From: Mycobacterium dioxanotrophicus
GTDB taxonomy: Bacteria > Actinomycetota > Actinomycetes > Mycobacteriales > Mycobacteriaceae
Length of the DNA stretch: 64,000 nt
NCBI RefSeq assembly: GCF_002157835.1
Contig: NZ_CP020809.1
Coordinates: 1,674,001 to 1,738,000, forward strand
Reading direction: 5' to 3'
The notes below the pieces were generated by a model. That model had not been told where the DNA came from. It saw only the letters and a program-made list of their open reading frames with translations, and searched no databases. Below, piece by piece: positions 1-7,898 of the stretch. The translations under genes were made by a program, and so were the position numbers. Position 1 is the first letter of the stretch; the number at the start of each line of letters is the position of its first letter.

Positions 1-38
1 ATCCACGGCTGCAGGAGTTTCTGTCGAAGGTGCTGTGA
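1..38 (+). CDS. 3' end of a gene entering from upstream (partial, uncertain)
   Basis: The third frame is open from the window edge to a TGA at 36-38 and reads PRLQEFLSKVL. The ending is plausible for a real protein because the next gene lies convergently and stops at 42, leaving three bases between them. Only eleven residues are visible, so no family can be named and the call rests on frame and spacing alone. Confidence 0.3.
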   Translation, partial: PRLQEFLSKVL

Positions 39-41
39 GAC

Positions 42-773
42 TCAGCCCTGTTCGACGGTGTTGTCCGAGCCGGAGTTGGAGATCTGCGGTTCGCCCGAGT
101 GGAAGGTGAGCCGGTTCTCCATCCCGGAGACGCCGATGGTGTCCACGGTATCGACGGTGATCGTGTTCTGGATGCCCGACACCGTGATGCTGGTGCAGTG
201 TCCCGTGATGGTCACGGTGTTCTGGATACCTTGCACGATCACGGCGTTGCCGGCGCACGCGATGGTCCGGTTCTCGTTGATCCCTGTCACGGTGACCGGC
301 TGGCCGGGTGTCGATGGGCTCGTCGAGGCGGTGGGCGGTGCGGGCACGGCTGTCTGCGTATGGGTCGGCGCGGTGCGCACGGTCGTCTTGGTGGTGCGGC
401 TGGTGGTGGTGCCACTCGATCCGGTGTTCTGCGAGGTGCCGAACATCAGGTACGCCGCGACGCCACCGGCCACCAGGAACGACCCGACCGCGGCGAGTAT
501 CACCAGCACGCGCACAGCACTGCCCGAGCTTCGCTGCGGCGGCGGGGGATAGCCGGAGTACTGGCCGGGGTACTGGTTGCCGTAGGTCGGCGGCGGGTAT
601 TGGCCCCGGAATTGTCCGCCGTAGGTCGGTGGAGGGAACTGATTGTCGGCGGTCCATGGCTGGGTGGGCGGCGGGGTGCTGGACCCGGTCCCCAATTCCG
701 ACGCGTAGGCGGCGTCGGCGAGCGGGCGTTCCAGGTCCCGGATGCGGGCCTCGGGATCGTCCTGCGGGTCCAT
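42..773 (-). CDS. DUF3060 domain membrane protein
   Basis: A 243-residue protein of unknown function. A charged N-terminus (about residues 1-25) is followed by a Pro/Gly/Tyr/Gln-rich stretch (about 35-80) with PPPTYG and QYPG repeats, one transmembrane helix (about 87-110), a Thr/Pro-rich linker (about 115-158), and a C-terminal repetitive beta region (about 160-240) with recurring GIQNT, GMEN and GSDNT motifs, as in mycobacterial DUF3060 proteins. The layout suggests a membrane-anchored protein with an extracytoplasmic beta domain. It stands alone, divergent from the beta-propeller gene across about 500 bp. Its function is not known to me. Confidence 0.85.
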   Translation of the reverse strand: MDPQDDPEARIRDLERPLADAAYASELGTGSSTPPPTQPWTADNQFPPPTYGGQFRGQYPPPTYGNQYPGQYSGYPPPPQRSSGSAVRVLVILAAVGSFLVAGGVAAYLMFGTSQNTGSSGTTTSRTTKTTVRTAPTHTQTAVPAPPTASTSPSTPGQPVTVTGINENRTIACAGNAVIVQGIQNTVTITGHCTSITVSGIQNTITVDTVDTIGVSGMENRLTFHSGEPQISNSGSDNTVEQG

Positions 774-1282
774 GCGGTGATGCTCGCATATGCGGCGCCC
801 GGGTGGGGGAGGTTGACGATGCAGGTGTGAGCGGGGTCACGCCCAGCGAACATCTGTCCCACCGGGCCTCAGCTTTCCCAGTCGTAACATGGAGTCGGCC
901 GGTGCGGCCACGTGCGGTCGCCTGGGGATTCGAAAAGTTTGCTGGCGTGTCGAAGTGTGATTTATCGCTCATTTTTGCCCGGAATGGTAAGAGACCATTT
1001 CGCCAACACCATTGCGCGATGTCAGATGGGTGATAGCCGCCGGCAGCGTCGTCCCAGGTAACTGACGTGCAATGTATTGCTACCAAAACATAACGACGCC
1101 GTAACGAAGAATTTCCTAAGCGCAGCCTGAGAGAATGGCTCGGCAGTTGGCCGGGGCGCCGAGCTGATGATGAAGGGCGCCCATTTTCGTCGCTAGACTC
1201 GATCCAACCGCGCCAGCCTGGCGCAGACAGACCCTGGAATCTAGTGCCGGTGAACGCCATGCCGGCGGAGGTGCCGATGACC
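774..1282. other. long divergent intergenic region
   Basis: About 500 bp between two divergent genes, with a comparatively AT-rich core around 950-1130. I see no convincing ORF or structured RNA. Two direct copies of TAACGA lie at 1091-1096 and 1102-1107, spaced 11 bp (one helical turn), as OmpR-family response regulators prefer. A -10-like TAGACT at 1194-1199 would give a transcript with a leader of about 75 nt for the beta-propeller gene. The length and repeats suggest multi-input control. Confidence 0.4.
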
Positions 1283-2380
1283 ATGGCAAATAACTTCCTG
1301 CGTGCGATCAGCAATCTGCTTCGTCGTGACACCGCTGTCGCAGAAGATGCGGCCGGCAGCGTCGCGTTCGACGGGGCCCTCGACGACCTGGACGTTGCCG
1401 GTCTCGTGGAAGTCCAGCGCGGCCCCATCGCTGACATCGCTGTTGACGCCGACCGCGACACCATCGTGGTGACCAACTACGGCAGCGACTGCCTCACCGT
1501 CATCAACCCCGACACCCTGCGGGTCGTGGGTTCGGTACGGCTCGGTGGCGAACCGTTCGCGATCGCGGCGGCCGACGACCGTGCCTATGTCAGCATCGCC
1601 ACCGCCGGTCGTGACTCGATCGCCGTGGTCGACACCATCTCCGGTGCGCTGCTCGCCGAGTATCCGCTGGCCATGAACGTGACTGCACTGACCGTGAGCC
1701 CGGACGGCAAGCGCGTGTTCGTCGGTCGCAGCGGCCACGACCGCATCGACGTCGCCGTCATCGACGTGACCGCCGAGCGGGTCGGCACCATCGACATCGC
1801 CACCGGTGCGGGCGTCAACCTCGACGCCCTGCGGGCCGACTCCACCGGTAAGCGGCTCTACGCGGCCACTTCGGGTCCGCGGGGCAGCCGGCTGGTCGCC
1901 ATCAACACCGAAACCGCACATGTCGAGTCCACGGTGTGGATCGGCGCACCGGTTCGCGACATCGCGCTCGGTGCCGACGGAATCGCCTACGCGCTGACCT
2001 CGGATCTGCAGTACCGCGGTGAAGTGCACGTCATCGATACCGCTGCGGGAACTGTCCTCGGCACCATCGGTGTCGGCGGGGCCCCCACGCAGCTCGTGCT
2101 CAGCCCGGACTCCACCCGCGCCTACATCGTCGACTACGACCGCGTCCACGTGCTGTGTACCCTGACCAGCCAGATCATCGGCAGTGTCGATGTCAACGCC
2201 CAGCCCGCCGCGGTCGCCGTGCGCGCCGATGGTGGCCGGGTCTTCATCGCCGACTACACCGGCCACGTCAACGCCTTCGACGTCGCGGCCGAGCTGCCCG
2301 CGCTGTACTCGCAGCTGGCCTCCGCGCCGGTGGCCGTGCGTGAGCTCGCCGCACCGGCACGCGAACCCATCGCCGTCTAG
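1283..2380 (+). CDS. YncE-like beta-propeller protein, Rv1057-type
   Basis: A protein of about 365 residues made of repeating beta-propeller blades; motifs such as VTNYGSDCLTVIN, LTVSPDGKRVFVGR and LVLSPDSTRAYIVD recur roughly every 40-45 residues. No signal peptide is evident. In-frame starts exist at 1244 (GTG), 1277 and 1283; GGAGGTG at 1267-1273 fits 1283 best. Synteny points to M. tuberculosis Rv1057, a propeller gene reported as stress- and two-component-regulated; the long upstream region fits complex control. The molecular role is unknown. The gene ends convergently with the response regulator, 22 bp apart, and its TAG lies in a CTAG. Confidence 0.85.
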   Translation: MANNFLRAISNLLRRDTAVAEDAAGSVAFDGALDDLDVAGLVEVQRGPIADIAVDADRDTIVVTNYGSDCLTVINPDTLRVVGSVRLGGEPFAIAAADDRAYVSIATAGRDSIAVVDTISGALLAEYPLAMNVTALTVSPDGKRVFVGRSGHDRIDVAVIDVTAERVGTIDIATGAGVNLDALRADSTGKRLYAATSGPRGSRLVAINTETAHVESTVWIGAPVRDIALGADGIAYALTSDLQYRGEVHVIDTAAGTVLGTIGVGGAPTQLVLSPDSTRAYIVDYDRVHVLCTLTSQIIGSVDVNAQPAAVAVRADGGRVFIADYTGHVNAFDVAAELPALYSQLASAPVAVRELAAPAREPIAV

Positions 2381-2402
2381 ATCTCGTCTGCTCGCGAGGG
2401 GT

Positions 2403-3098
2403 CTAGCGCCAGTGGTAACGGGTGCTGGGCCGGCCGGTCTTGCCGTACTCCGTGCTGCGGGTAACGGTGCCGCCATCGGCCAGCCGCTCCAGGTAGCGCC
2501 ACGCCGTCACCCGGGAGACCCCCACCTGCTTGGCCACCTCGTCGGCGGTCAGCCCGTCGGGGTCGTCGCGTACCGCGCGGGCGATCTCGTCGGTGGTCTG
2601 CGGCGCCGCCCCTTTCGGGGAAGCGGCCTTGTCCGGGGCGACGCGTAATTCCCAGAGGGCCCGGTCCACCTCGGCCTGGCTGGCCGCGTCCGTACCGGCC
2701 GGAAGCGCCGTGCGGTAGCGGCGGTAGCGCTCGAGGCGATCGCGGAATGCCGCGAACGTGAACGGCTTCAGCAGGTACGCCAGGGCGCCGTGGGCCACCG
2801 CGGCCCGCACCATCTCCAAATCGCGTTCGGAAGTGATGGCGATGATGTCGGGCGCCGGTCGCAGCCCGGACAATCCCGAGGCCAACGAGATTCCACTGGC
2901 GTCGGGCAGTCCCAGGTCCAGCAGCACGAGATCGATCGGCCGCTCCGATGCCGAGGCCTCCGCCGCGGTGCGCATCGCGTCACGTGCGGTGTGCACCACT
3001 GCGGCAGTCGAAAACCCTTCCAGCCGAGCAAGATACGTGGCGTGCGCCTCGGCGATCAGCGGATCGTCCTCGACGATGAGGACGTGAATATCGCTCAT
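2403..3098 (-). CDS. CitB/DcuR-family response regulator
   Basis: A 231-residue response regulator. The receiver domain (about 1-120) has the acidic pair near residue 10, the phospho-acceptor Asp61 in LLDLGLPDA, and Lys111 in LLKPF. The C-terminal region (about 170-231) is a winged helix-turn-helix (TADEVAKQVGVSRVTAWRYL), as in CitB/DpiA/DcuR regulators of di- and tricarboxylate uptake. Its ATG overlaps the kinase TGA as ATGA (3095-3098), so the two are translationally coupled. The probable target is the divergent dctA gene. This assignment comes from family and position; no DNA-binding data are implied. Confidence 0.92.
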   Translation of the reverse strand: MSDIHVLIVEDDPLIAEAHATYLARLEGFSTAAVVHTARDAMRTAAEASASERPIDLVLLDLGLPDASGISLASGLSGLRPAPDIIAITSERDLEMVRAAVAHGALAYLLKPFTFAAFRDRLERYRRYRTALPAGTDAASQAEVDRALWELRVAPDKAASPKGAAPQTTDEIARAVRDDPDGLTADEVAKQVGVSRVTAWRYLERLADGGTVTRSTEYGKTGRPSTRYHWR

Positions 3099-4666
3099 AT
3101 CGGCAAGGTCACCGTGACGACCGAACCGTATGTCACGTCGGCCCGTATCGCGCCGCCGTGTCTTCTGACCACCTGAGCCACCAGCGCCAATCCCAGACCA
3201 TGGCCAGAAGTGTCGCCCGGTTTGGTGGAATACCCACGCTGCATGGCCTTTTCGAACGTCGACGCATCCATTCCGGGGCCGCTGTCGGCCACCCGGATCA
3301 ACAGTCCGCCATCGTCCTGGCTCACCGTGACCTCGACCCACGGATCGTCGCGGTCGCACGCGTCCATCGCATTGTCGATCAGATTACCCACCACGGTGAC
3401 CATCTCCTGGCCCGACAGCACTGTGTCGGTGGGCAGTTGGGTGTCCTCGGTGATCGTGAGCGCGATGCCGCGTTCGTCGGCCTGCGCGGTCTTGCCGAGC
3501 AACAGCGCCACCAGCGCGGGCTCGCGCACCGCCTGCGACAGCCGGTCGACCAGTTGCTGCGACAGCGCGAGATCCTCGGTGGCGAACCGGACCGCGTCCT
3601 CCGGACGTCCCATCTCGACCAAGGTGATGACGGTGTGCAGCTTGTTCGCCGACTCGTGCGCTTGGGCCCGCAGGGAATCGGCCAACACCTGCATGGAGCT
3701 GAGTTCGCCCAGCGCGCCCTGTAATTCGGTGCGATCCCGGATGGTGACGACCTCGGAATCGGAATCGATCCCCCGGCCGCTTCGCTCCTGCCCACCGGTG
3801 ACCCCGGAACGGTTCACGACCAGCACCCGGTCGTCGGTGACATGCACCTCGTCACGCACCCCTGGATCACGACTGCGCAGGAAGTCCGGCAGGTCGGCCT
3901 GCCGGACCGGTCCGGGCGGCACGCCCAGGAGCCGTCGCGCCTCGTCGTTGATCACGGCCACGCCGTCGCGATCCAGCACGATCAATCCCTCGGACACCGA
4001 ATGCAGGATCGCGTCGTGGTGGTCGTACATCACCCGCAGTTCGTCGGGCCGTAGGCCGCGGGTCTGGCGTAGCAGCCTGCGCCGGATCGCCCACACCCCG
4101 ATCGACGAAACTGCCAGGGCGCCAACGGTTACCGCCGCGATCACTGGGATCTGCGCCCGCCAGCGCTGCGCCAGGGTCTGCTGGGTGATGCCTGCGGAGA
4201 CCAGTCCCACGATGCGCCCGTCGCGGCCGTGCACCGGGGCCACCGCCCGCACCGACGGGCCGAGCGTTCCGGTGTAGACCTCGCTGAACGTCTCACCACG
4301 CAACGCCGGCTCGACGGTGCCGAGGTAGTGGCCGCCGATCTGGCTGGGATCGGTGTGGGTGAAGCGCGTTCCGTCGGGCGCCATGATCGTGATGAACGCG
4401 ATGTCGGTGGCCTTGCGCACCGCCTCGGTCATCGGCTGCAAAACCTCTGTGGCCGTGCCGGATTGGATGGCTGCGGCCGTCGACGGGGAATCCGCGAGTG
4501 CGGTCGCGATGCCGACGACCTGCTGGCGTGCGGCGGCGTCACCGTCGCGTCGCGCGTCGAGCAGCGCAAGTGCGGTCCCGGCCAGCACCACGATGGCGAC
4601 CACGACCACCTGCAGGGCGATCGCCTGACCGGCCAGCGACCGCGGCCACCACCTGCTCAACCGCAC
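3095..4666 (-). CDS. CitA/DcuS-family sensor histidine kinase
   Basis: A 523-residue membrane kinase. Order: TM1 (about 14-37), an extracytoplasmic PAS-like sensor (about 38-170) with TDPSQIGGHY as in C4-dicarboxylate/citrate sensors, TM2 (about 172-194), a cytoplasmic PAS region (about 210-310), a Spo0B-type dimerisation helix with His337 in QAHESANKLH, and an ATPase domain with N-box NLIDNAMDA (about 428), DSGPGM (461) and GHGLGLALV (488). It is cotranscribed with the overlapping response regulator and divergent from dctA, so it probably senses an external di- or tricarboxylate. The exact ligand cannot be read from sequence. Confidence 0.93.
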   Translation of the reverse strand: MRLSRWWPRSLAGQAIALQVVVVAIVVLAGTALALLDARRDGDAAARQQVVGIATALADSPSTAAAIQSGTATEVLQPMTEAVRKATDIAFITIMAPDGTRFTHTDPSQIGGHYLGTVEPALRGETFSEVYTGTLGPSVRAVAPVHGRDGRIVGLVSAGITQQTLAQRWRAQIPVIAAVTVGALAVSSIGVWAIRRRLLRQTRGLRPDELRVMYDHHDAILHSVSEGLIVLDRDGVAVINDEARRLLGVPPGPVRQADLPDFLRSRDPGVRDEVHVTDDRVLVVNRSGVTGGQERSGRGIDSDSEVVTIRDRTELQGALGELSSMQVLADSLRAQAHESANKLHTVITLVEMGRPEDAVRFATEDLALSQQLVDRLSQAVREPALVALLLGKTAQADERGIALTITEDTQLPTDTVLSGQEMVTVVGNLIDNAMDACDRDDPWVEVTVSQDDGGLLIRVADSGPGMDASTFEKAMQRGYSTKPGDTSGHGLGLALVAQVVRRHGGAIRADVTYGSVVTVTLPI

Positions 4667-4703
4667 GTTATCCGCCCCAGCTTGAACTAAATGAACTTAT
4701 GCG

Positions 4704-4720
4704 TGACGTGGCTCACGTCA
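4704..4720. promoter_or_regulatory. palindromic operator, CRP-like, between dctA and the sensor kinase
   Basis: TGACGTG-GCT-CACGTCA is a perfect 7-bp inverted repeat with a 3-bp spacer. It contains GTGA-N6-TCAC, the core of the CRP/GlxR-type consensus. It lies in the 102-bp divergent region, 48 bp before the dctA ATG. It may bind a CRP-type regulator (carbon control) or the adjacent CitB-type regulator; sequence alone does not decide. Confidence 0.5.
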
Positions 4721-4768
4721 TCGGCGAACCTACTTGCAGAGCAAACCGATGTCGACCCGGAGGTACCG

Positions 4769-6121
4769 ATGAGCACCACCTTGGACCCACAACCCGAACC
4801 GAAGACCCGACGAGACCGAACCCACTGGCTCTACATCGCCGTCATCGTCGCGGTGGTGGCCGGAGTCGCGGTCGGGCTCGTCGCACCGGGATTCGGCAAA
4901 GACGTCGGCGTGCTCGGGACGATGTTCGTCAACCTGATCAAGATGATGATCGTCCCGGTCATCTTCTGCACGATCGTGTTGGGCATCGGCTCGGTCCGTA
5001 AGGCCGCCACCGTGGGCAAGATCGGCGGCCTGGCCTTCGTCTATTTCCTGGTGATGTCGACCGTCGCGCTGGCCATCGGCTTGCTGGTGGGCAACCTGCT
5101 CGACCCCGGCTCGGGCATGCACCTGTCGGAGAAGGCCGCCGGGCAGGGCGCGCAGCTGGCCGAGAAGGCCCATGAGGCCGGCGGTCTGATGGACTTCATC
5201 CAGCACATCATCCCGACCACCCTGTTTTCGGCGCTGACCGACGGCAACGTGCTGGAAGCCCTTTTCCTGGCCTTGTTGGTCGGCTTCGCACTGCAGGCGA
5301 TGGGAACCGCGGGCGAGCCCATCCTGCGCGGTGTCGAGCACCTGCAGAAGCTCGTGTTCAAGGTGCTGATCATGATCCTGTGGCTGGCCCCGATCGGTGC
5401 GTTCGGCGCGATCGCGAACGTGGTCGGGCAGACCGGCTGGACGGCGGTCACCCAACTGCTGACCCTGATGCTCGCGTTCTACCTGACGTGCGCGGTGTTC
5501 GTGTTCGGCGTGCTCGGCGCGCTCCTGCGCCTGGTGTCGGGTGTGTCGATCTTCAAGCTGGTGCGCTACCTGGCCCGCGAGTATCTGCTGATCTTCTCGA
5601 CGTCGTCCTCGGAGTCGGCACTGCCGCGGCTGATCGCCAAGATGGAACACCTGGGCGTCGAGCGGAGCACCGTTGGTGTCGTCGTGCCGACCGGATACTC
5701 GTTCAACCTGGACGGCACCGCGATCTACCTGACCATGGCGTCGCTGTTCATCGCCGATGCGATGGGTGACCCGCTGTCCATAGGCGAGCAGGTCTCGCTG
5801 CTGGTGTTCATGATCGTCGCCTCCAAGGGCGCGGCTGGAGTCAGCGGCGCCGGCCTGGCCACCCTGGCCGGCGGGCTGCAGAGCCACCGCCCCGAACTGC
5901 TGGACGGGGTGGGCCTGATCGTCGGCATCGACCGGTTCATGTCCGAGGCCCGCGCCGTGACCAACTTCTCCGGAAATGCGGTGGCCACCTTGCTCGTCGG
6001 CTCGTGGACCAAGACGGTGGACCGGGCCAAGATCGACGCGGTGCTGGGCGGCAGGGACCCCTTCGACGAACTCACGATGGTCGACAACCATGCCGCGCCC
6101 GTGGCGGTAGCGGCCCACTGA
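4769..6121 (+). CDS. dctA: C4-dicarboxylate/H+ (Na+) symporter, DctA-type
   Basis: A 450-residue DAACS-family symporter importing succinate, fumarate or malate. It carries about eight transmembrane helices plus the two family re-entrant motifs: the serine-rich SSSESALPRLIAKMEHLGV and the PTGYSFNLDGTAIYL/GVSGAGLATLAGGL region. The start at 4769 is chosen because CCCGGAGGTACCG supplies a Shine-Dalgarno at the right distance; an upstream in-frame ATG at 4691 has none. It is divergent from the CitA/CitB-type system that probably controls it, and is followed by a strong terminator. A glutamate/aspartate symporter of the same family is the main alternative. Confidence 0.92.
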   Translation: MSTTLDPQPEPKTRRDRTHWLYIAVIVAVVAGVAVGLVAPGFGKDVGVLGTMFVNLIKMMIVPVIFCTIVLGIGSVRKAATVGKIGGLAFVYFLVMSTVALAIGLLVGNLLDPGSGMHLSEKAAGQGAQLAEKAHEAGGLMDFIQHIIPTTLFSALTDGNVLEALFLALLVGFALQAMGTAGEPILRGVEHLQKLVFKVLIMILWLAPIGAFGAIANVVGQTGWTAVTQLLTLMLAFYLTCAVFVFGVLGALLRLVSGVSIFKLVRYLAREYLLIFSTSSSESALPRLIAKMEHLGVERSTVGVVVPTGYSFNLDGTAIYLTMASLFIADAMGDPLSIGEQVSLLVFMIVASKGAAGVSGAGLATLAGGLQSHRPELLDGVGLIVGIDRFMSEARAVTNFSGNAVATLLVGSWTKTVDRAKIDAVLGGRDPFDELTMVDNHAAPVAVAAH

Positions 6122-6133
6122 GAGCCAGCACCG

Positions 6134-6165
6134 AAGCCCGGCCGGATTCTCCGGCCGGGCTTTGC
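6134..6165 (+). terminator. Rho-independent terminator of dctA
   Basis: AAGCCCGGCCGG, loop ATTCT, CCGGCCGGGCTT: a perfect 12-bp stem with a 5-nt loop, running into TTTGCGTTT, 13 bp after the dctA stop codon. Confidence 0.85.
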
Positions 6166-6207
6166 GTTTCCTGTGAACCATGTTGGCCCCGTCGCCGTGA
6201 CAGTGGT

Positions 6208-6522
6208 ATGCGAACAACCTCAGTGGCGCTGGCCGTATCGGGGGCGGTACTGGCAATCATGGCAACGCCGGCGGCAGTGGCGTCGGCAGAATCAGCAGTG
6301 GTGACCATCGGTGAACTTCAGGCCGACGGCTTCGATGTGACGATCGACCGGATCGGGAGTGCTCCGCTGGAGCAGTGCACGGTGACCAGCGTGCGCAATC
6401 CCCAGACCGAAACCAGGCTGGTTCGAGTTGAGAACATCGGCAAGAACGGCAAGAAGAACTTCGACCTCGTCCCGATCGTGGTGCGGCGCACCATCACGGT
6501 GTCGTTGGACTGCACACATTGA
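6208..6522 (+). CDS. small secreted protein (paralogue of the 7484-7801 gene)
   Basis: A 104-residue exported protein. A signal peptide (about 1-26, ending PAAVASA) is followed by a small domain with GFDVTIDRIGSAPLEQC, TSVRNPQ and a C-terminal SLDC; the two mature cysteines could form a disulfide. The core aligns with the gene at 7484-7801 (GYTVNIDRVGTAPLDQC, TSVRNPQ, SLNC), so the two are paralogues placed in opposite orientation around the aldo/keto reductase. No function is known to me. The start is set by the signal peptide; longer in-frame starts would run into the dctA gene. Confidence 0.8.
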   Translation: MRTTSVALAVSGAVLAIMATPAAVASAESAVVTIGELQADGFDVTIDRIGSAPLEQCTVTSVRNPQTETRLVRVENIGKNGKKNFDLVPIVVRRTITVSLDCTH

Positions 6523-6581
6523 CGTGGGTGCCGGGTGCCCCGGGTGGGCGGCGAAAGCGCGGACAGGGTACGCTGGAGGTC

Positions 6582-7451
6582 ATGGTCACGAGCAAGACAT
6601 TCCCACCGATGAATGCGCCGATCGAGCTGAACGACGGCACTCGCATCCCGCAGTTGGGATTTGGCGTGTTCAAGATCGAGCCGGAGAAGACGGCCGCGGC
6701 GGTCAAGGTGGCGCTGGACGTCGGTTACCGCCACATCGACACCGCCGAGATGTACGGCAATGAACGCGAAGTGGGTCAGGGCATCCGCGACGCCGGCTTG
6801 GACCGTGGCGACGTGTTCGTCACCAGCAAGCTCAACAACGGTTTTCACCGACCCGACGACGCCCGACGGGCCTTTGACGACACCCTGACTGCGCTCGGGT
6901 CCGACTATGTCGACCTTTTCCTCATCCATTGGCCGCTGCCGACGCTCTATGACGGCGACTTCGTGTCGACCTGGCATGTTTTGGAGGAATTCGCCAAGGA
7001 CGGCCGCGCACGCAGCATCGGGGTATCGAACTTCCAGCCCGCACATCTGGAGCGTCTCGCGAGGGAATCCGACACGGTGCCGTCGGTAAATCAGGTCGAG
7101 GTCCATCCGTACTTCACCAACGAAGAGGTCCGCACGTACGGGCGAGAGCATGGCATCGCAACGGAGGCCTGGTCGCCGATCGCGAAAGGCCGGGTGCTCG
7201 ACGATCCGGCCGTCACGAGAATCGCCGAGGCCGTCGGTCGGTTCCCCGCTCAAGTGGTACTGCGTTGGCACATCCAGCGCGGCGACATCGTATTTCCGAA
7301 ATCAGTGTCGCCCGAACGGGTTCGATCCAACTTCGAGCTGTTCGACTTCGAACTGAGCGACTCCGACATGCAAGCGATCTCGGCACTCGACCGCGGTGAA
7401 CCCGGACGAACTGGCCCGAACCCAGACACTTTCGACCGGATCCCGACGTGA
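6582..7451 (+). CDS. aldo/keto reductase
   Basis: A 289-residue NADPH-dependent carbonyl reductase with the AKR TIM barrel. The catalytic tetrad is visible: Asp53 and Tyr58 (DTAEMYGNE), Lys83 (TSKLNN) and His116 (LIHWPL). IGVSNFQPAHL and the C-terminal FPKSVSPERVRSNFELFDFELS are the usual cofactor-binding signatures. It is of the 2,5-diketo-gluconate reductase/AKR5-like type; the physiological carbonyl is unknown. The ATG at 6582 has GGAGGT only one base upstream, which is unusually close; ATG 6609 is an alternative giving a nine-residue shorter N-terminus. Confidence 0.9.
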   Translation: MVTSKTFPPMNAPIELNDGTRIPQLGFGVFKIEPEKTAAAVKVALDVGYRHIDTAEMYGNEREVGQGIRDAGLDRGDVFVTSKLNNGFHRPDDARRAFDDTLTALGSDYVDLFLIHWPLPTLYDGDFVSTWHVLEEFAKDGRARSIGVSNFQPAHLERLARESDTVPSVNQVEVHPYFTNEEVRTYGREHGIATEAWSPIAKGRVLDDPAVTRIAEAVGRFPAQVVLRWHIQRGDIVFPKSVSPERVRSNFELFDFELSDSDMQAISALDRGEPGRTGPNPDTFDRIPT

Positions 7452-7483
7452 GCCCCGGGCTGGGCGAGGCGGAACTGGCTCGC

Positions 7484-7801
7484 TCAGCCCTGGCAGTTCA
7501 GTGACACCGATACCGTCTGGCTGGTGACCACCTGCACCAGTACCCGGTCGTTGCCGTTACCGCGGCCCGGGCCGGTATAGGGGACCCACTGCTTGACCTG
7601 CTGCGGGTTGCGGACGCTGGTGACCACGCACTGGTCCAGCGGCGCCGTGCCGACACGATCGATGTTGACGGTGTAGCCCTGCGACTGCAGACGGCTGATG
7701 GTTTCCTGCGCCGTCTCGTCGGCTGACGCGAGGCCGGCGGGGGCGCCCACCAGCCCGATCACAGCCACTGCGACCGCACCCATGGTCCACTTCACCCGCA
7801 T
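7484..7801 (-). CDS. small secreted protein (paralogue of the 6208-6522 gene)
   Basis: A 105-residue exported protein with a signal peptide (about 1-27, ending GLASA) and a mature core GYTVNIDRVGTAPLDQC...TSVRNPQ...VSLNC shared with the gene at 6208-6522. Two conserved mature cysteines remain. AAGGAGAGG precedes the ATG at a good distance. It converges on the aldo/keto reductase and is divergent from the acyl-CoA synthetase. Function is unknown; it resembles the many short secreted orphan families of mycobacteria. Confidence 0.82.
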   Translation of the reverse strand: MRVKWTMGAVAVAVIGLVGAPAGLASADETAQETISRLQSQGYTVNIDRVGTAPLDQCVVTSVRNPQQVKQWVPYTGPGRGNGNDRVLVQVVTSQTVSVSLNCQG

Positions 7802-7898
7802 TGTCGTGCCTCTCCTTCAGCTACTTCACATCTTCCTCTCCATACATCGTTTCGGGAACCCGATTCGTTCCCGCGAGCACCCCGATAGCATCGCGCCC

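Noticed and set aside
2387..2402. Fourth full copy of the stem-loop family
   Set aside because: Only the right-arm sequence TCTGCTCGCGAGGGG is present between the converging genes; the left arm is missing.
4691..4768. Upstream ATG start for dctA
   Set aside because: The extra 26 residues are not hydrophobic or conserved in kind, overlap the operator, and lack a ribosome site, whereas ATG 4769 has GGAGG.
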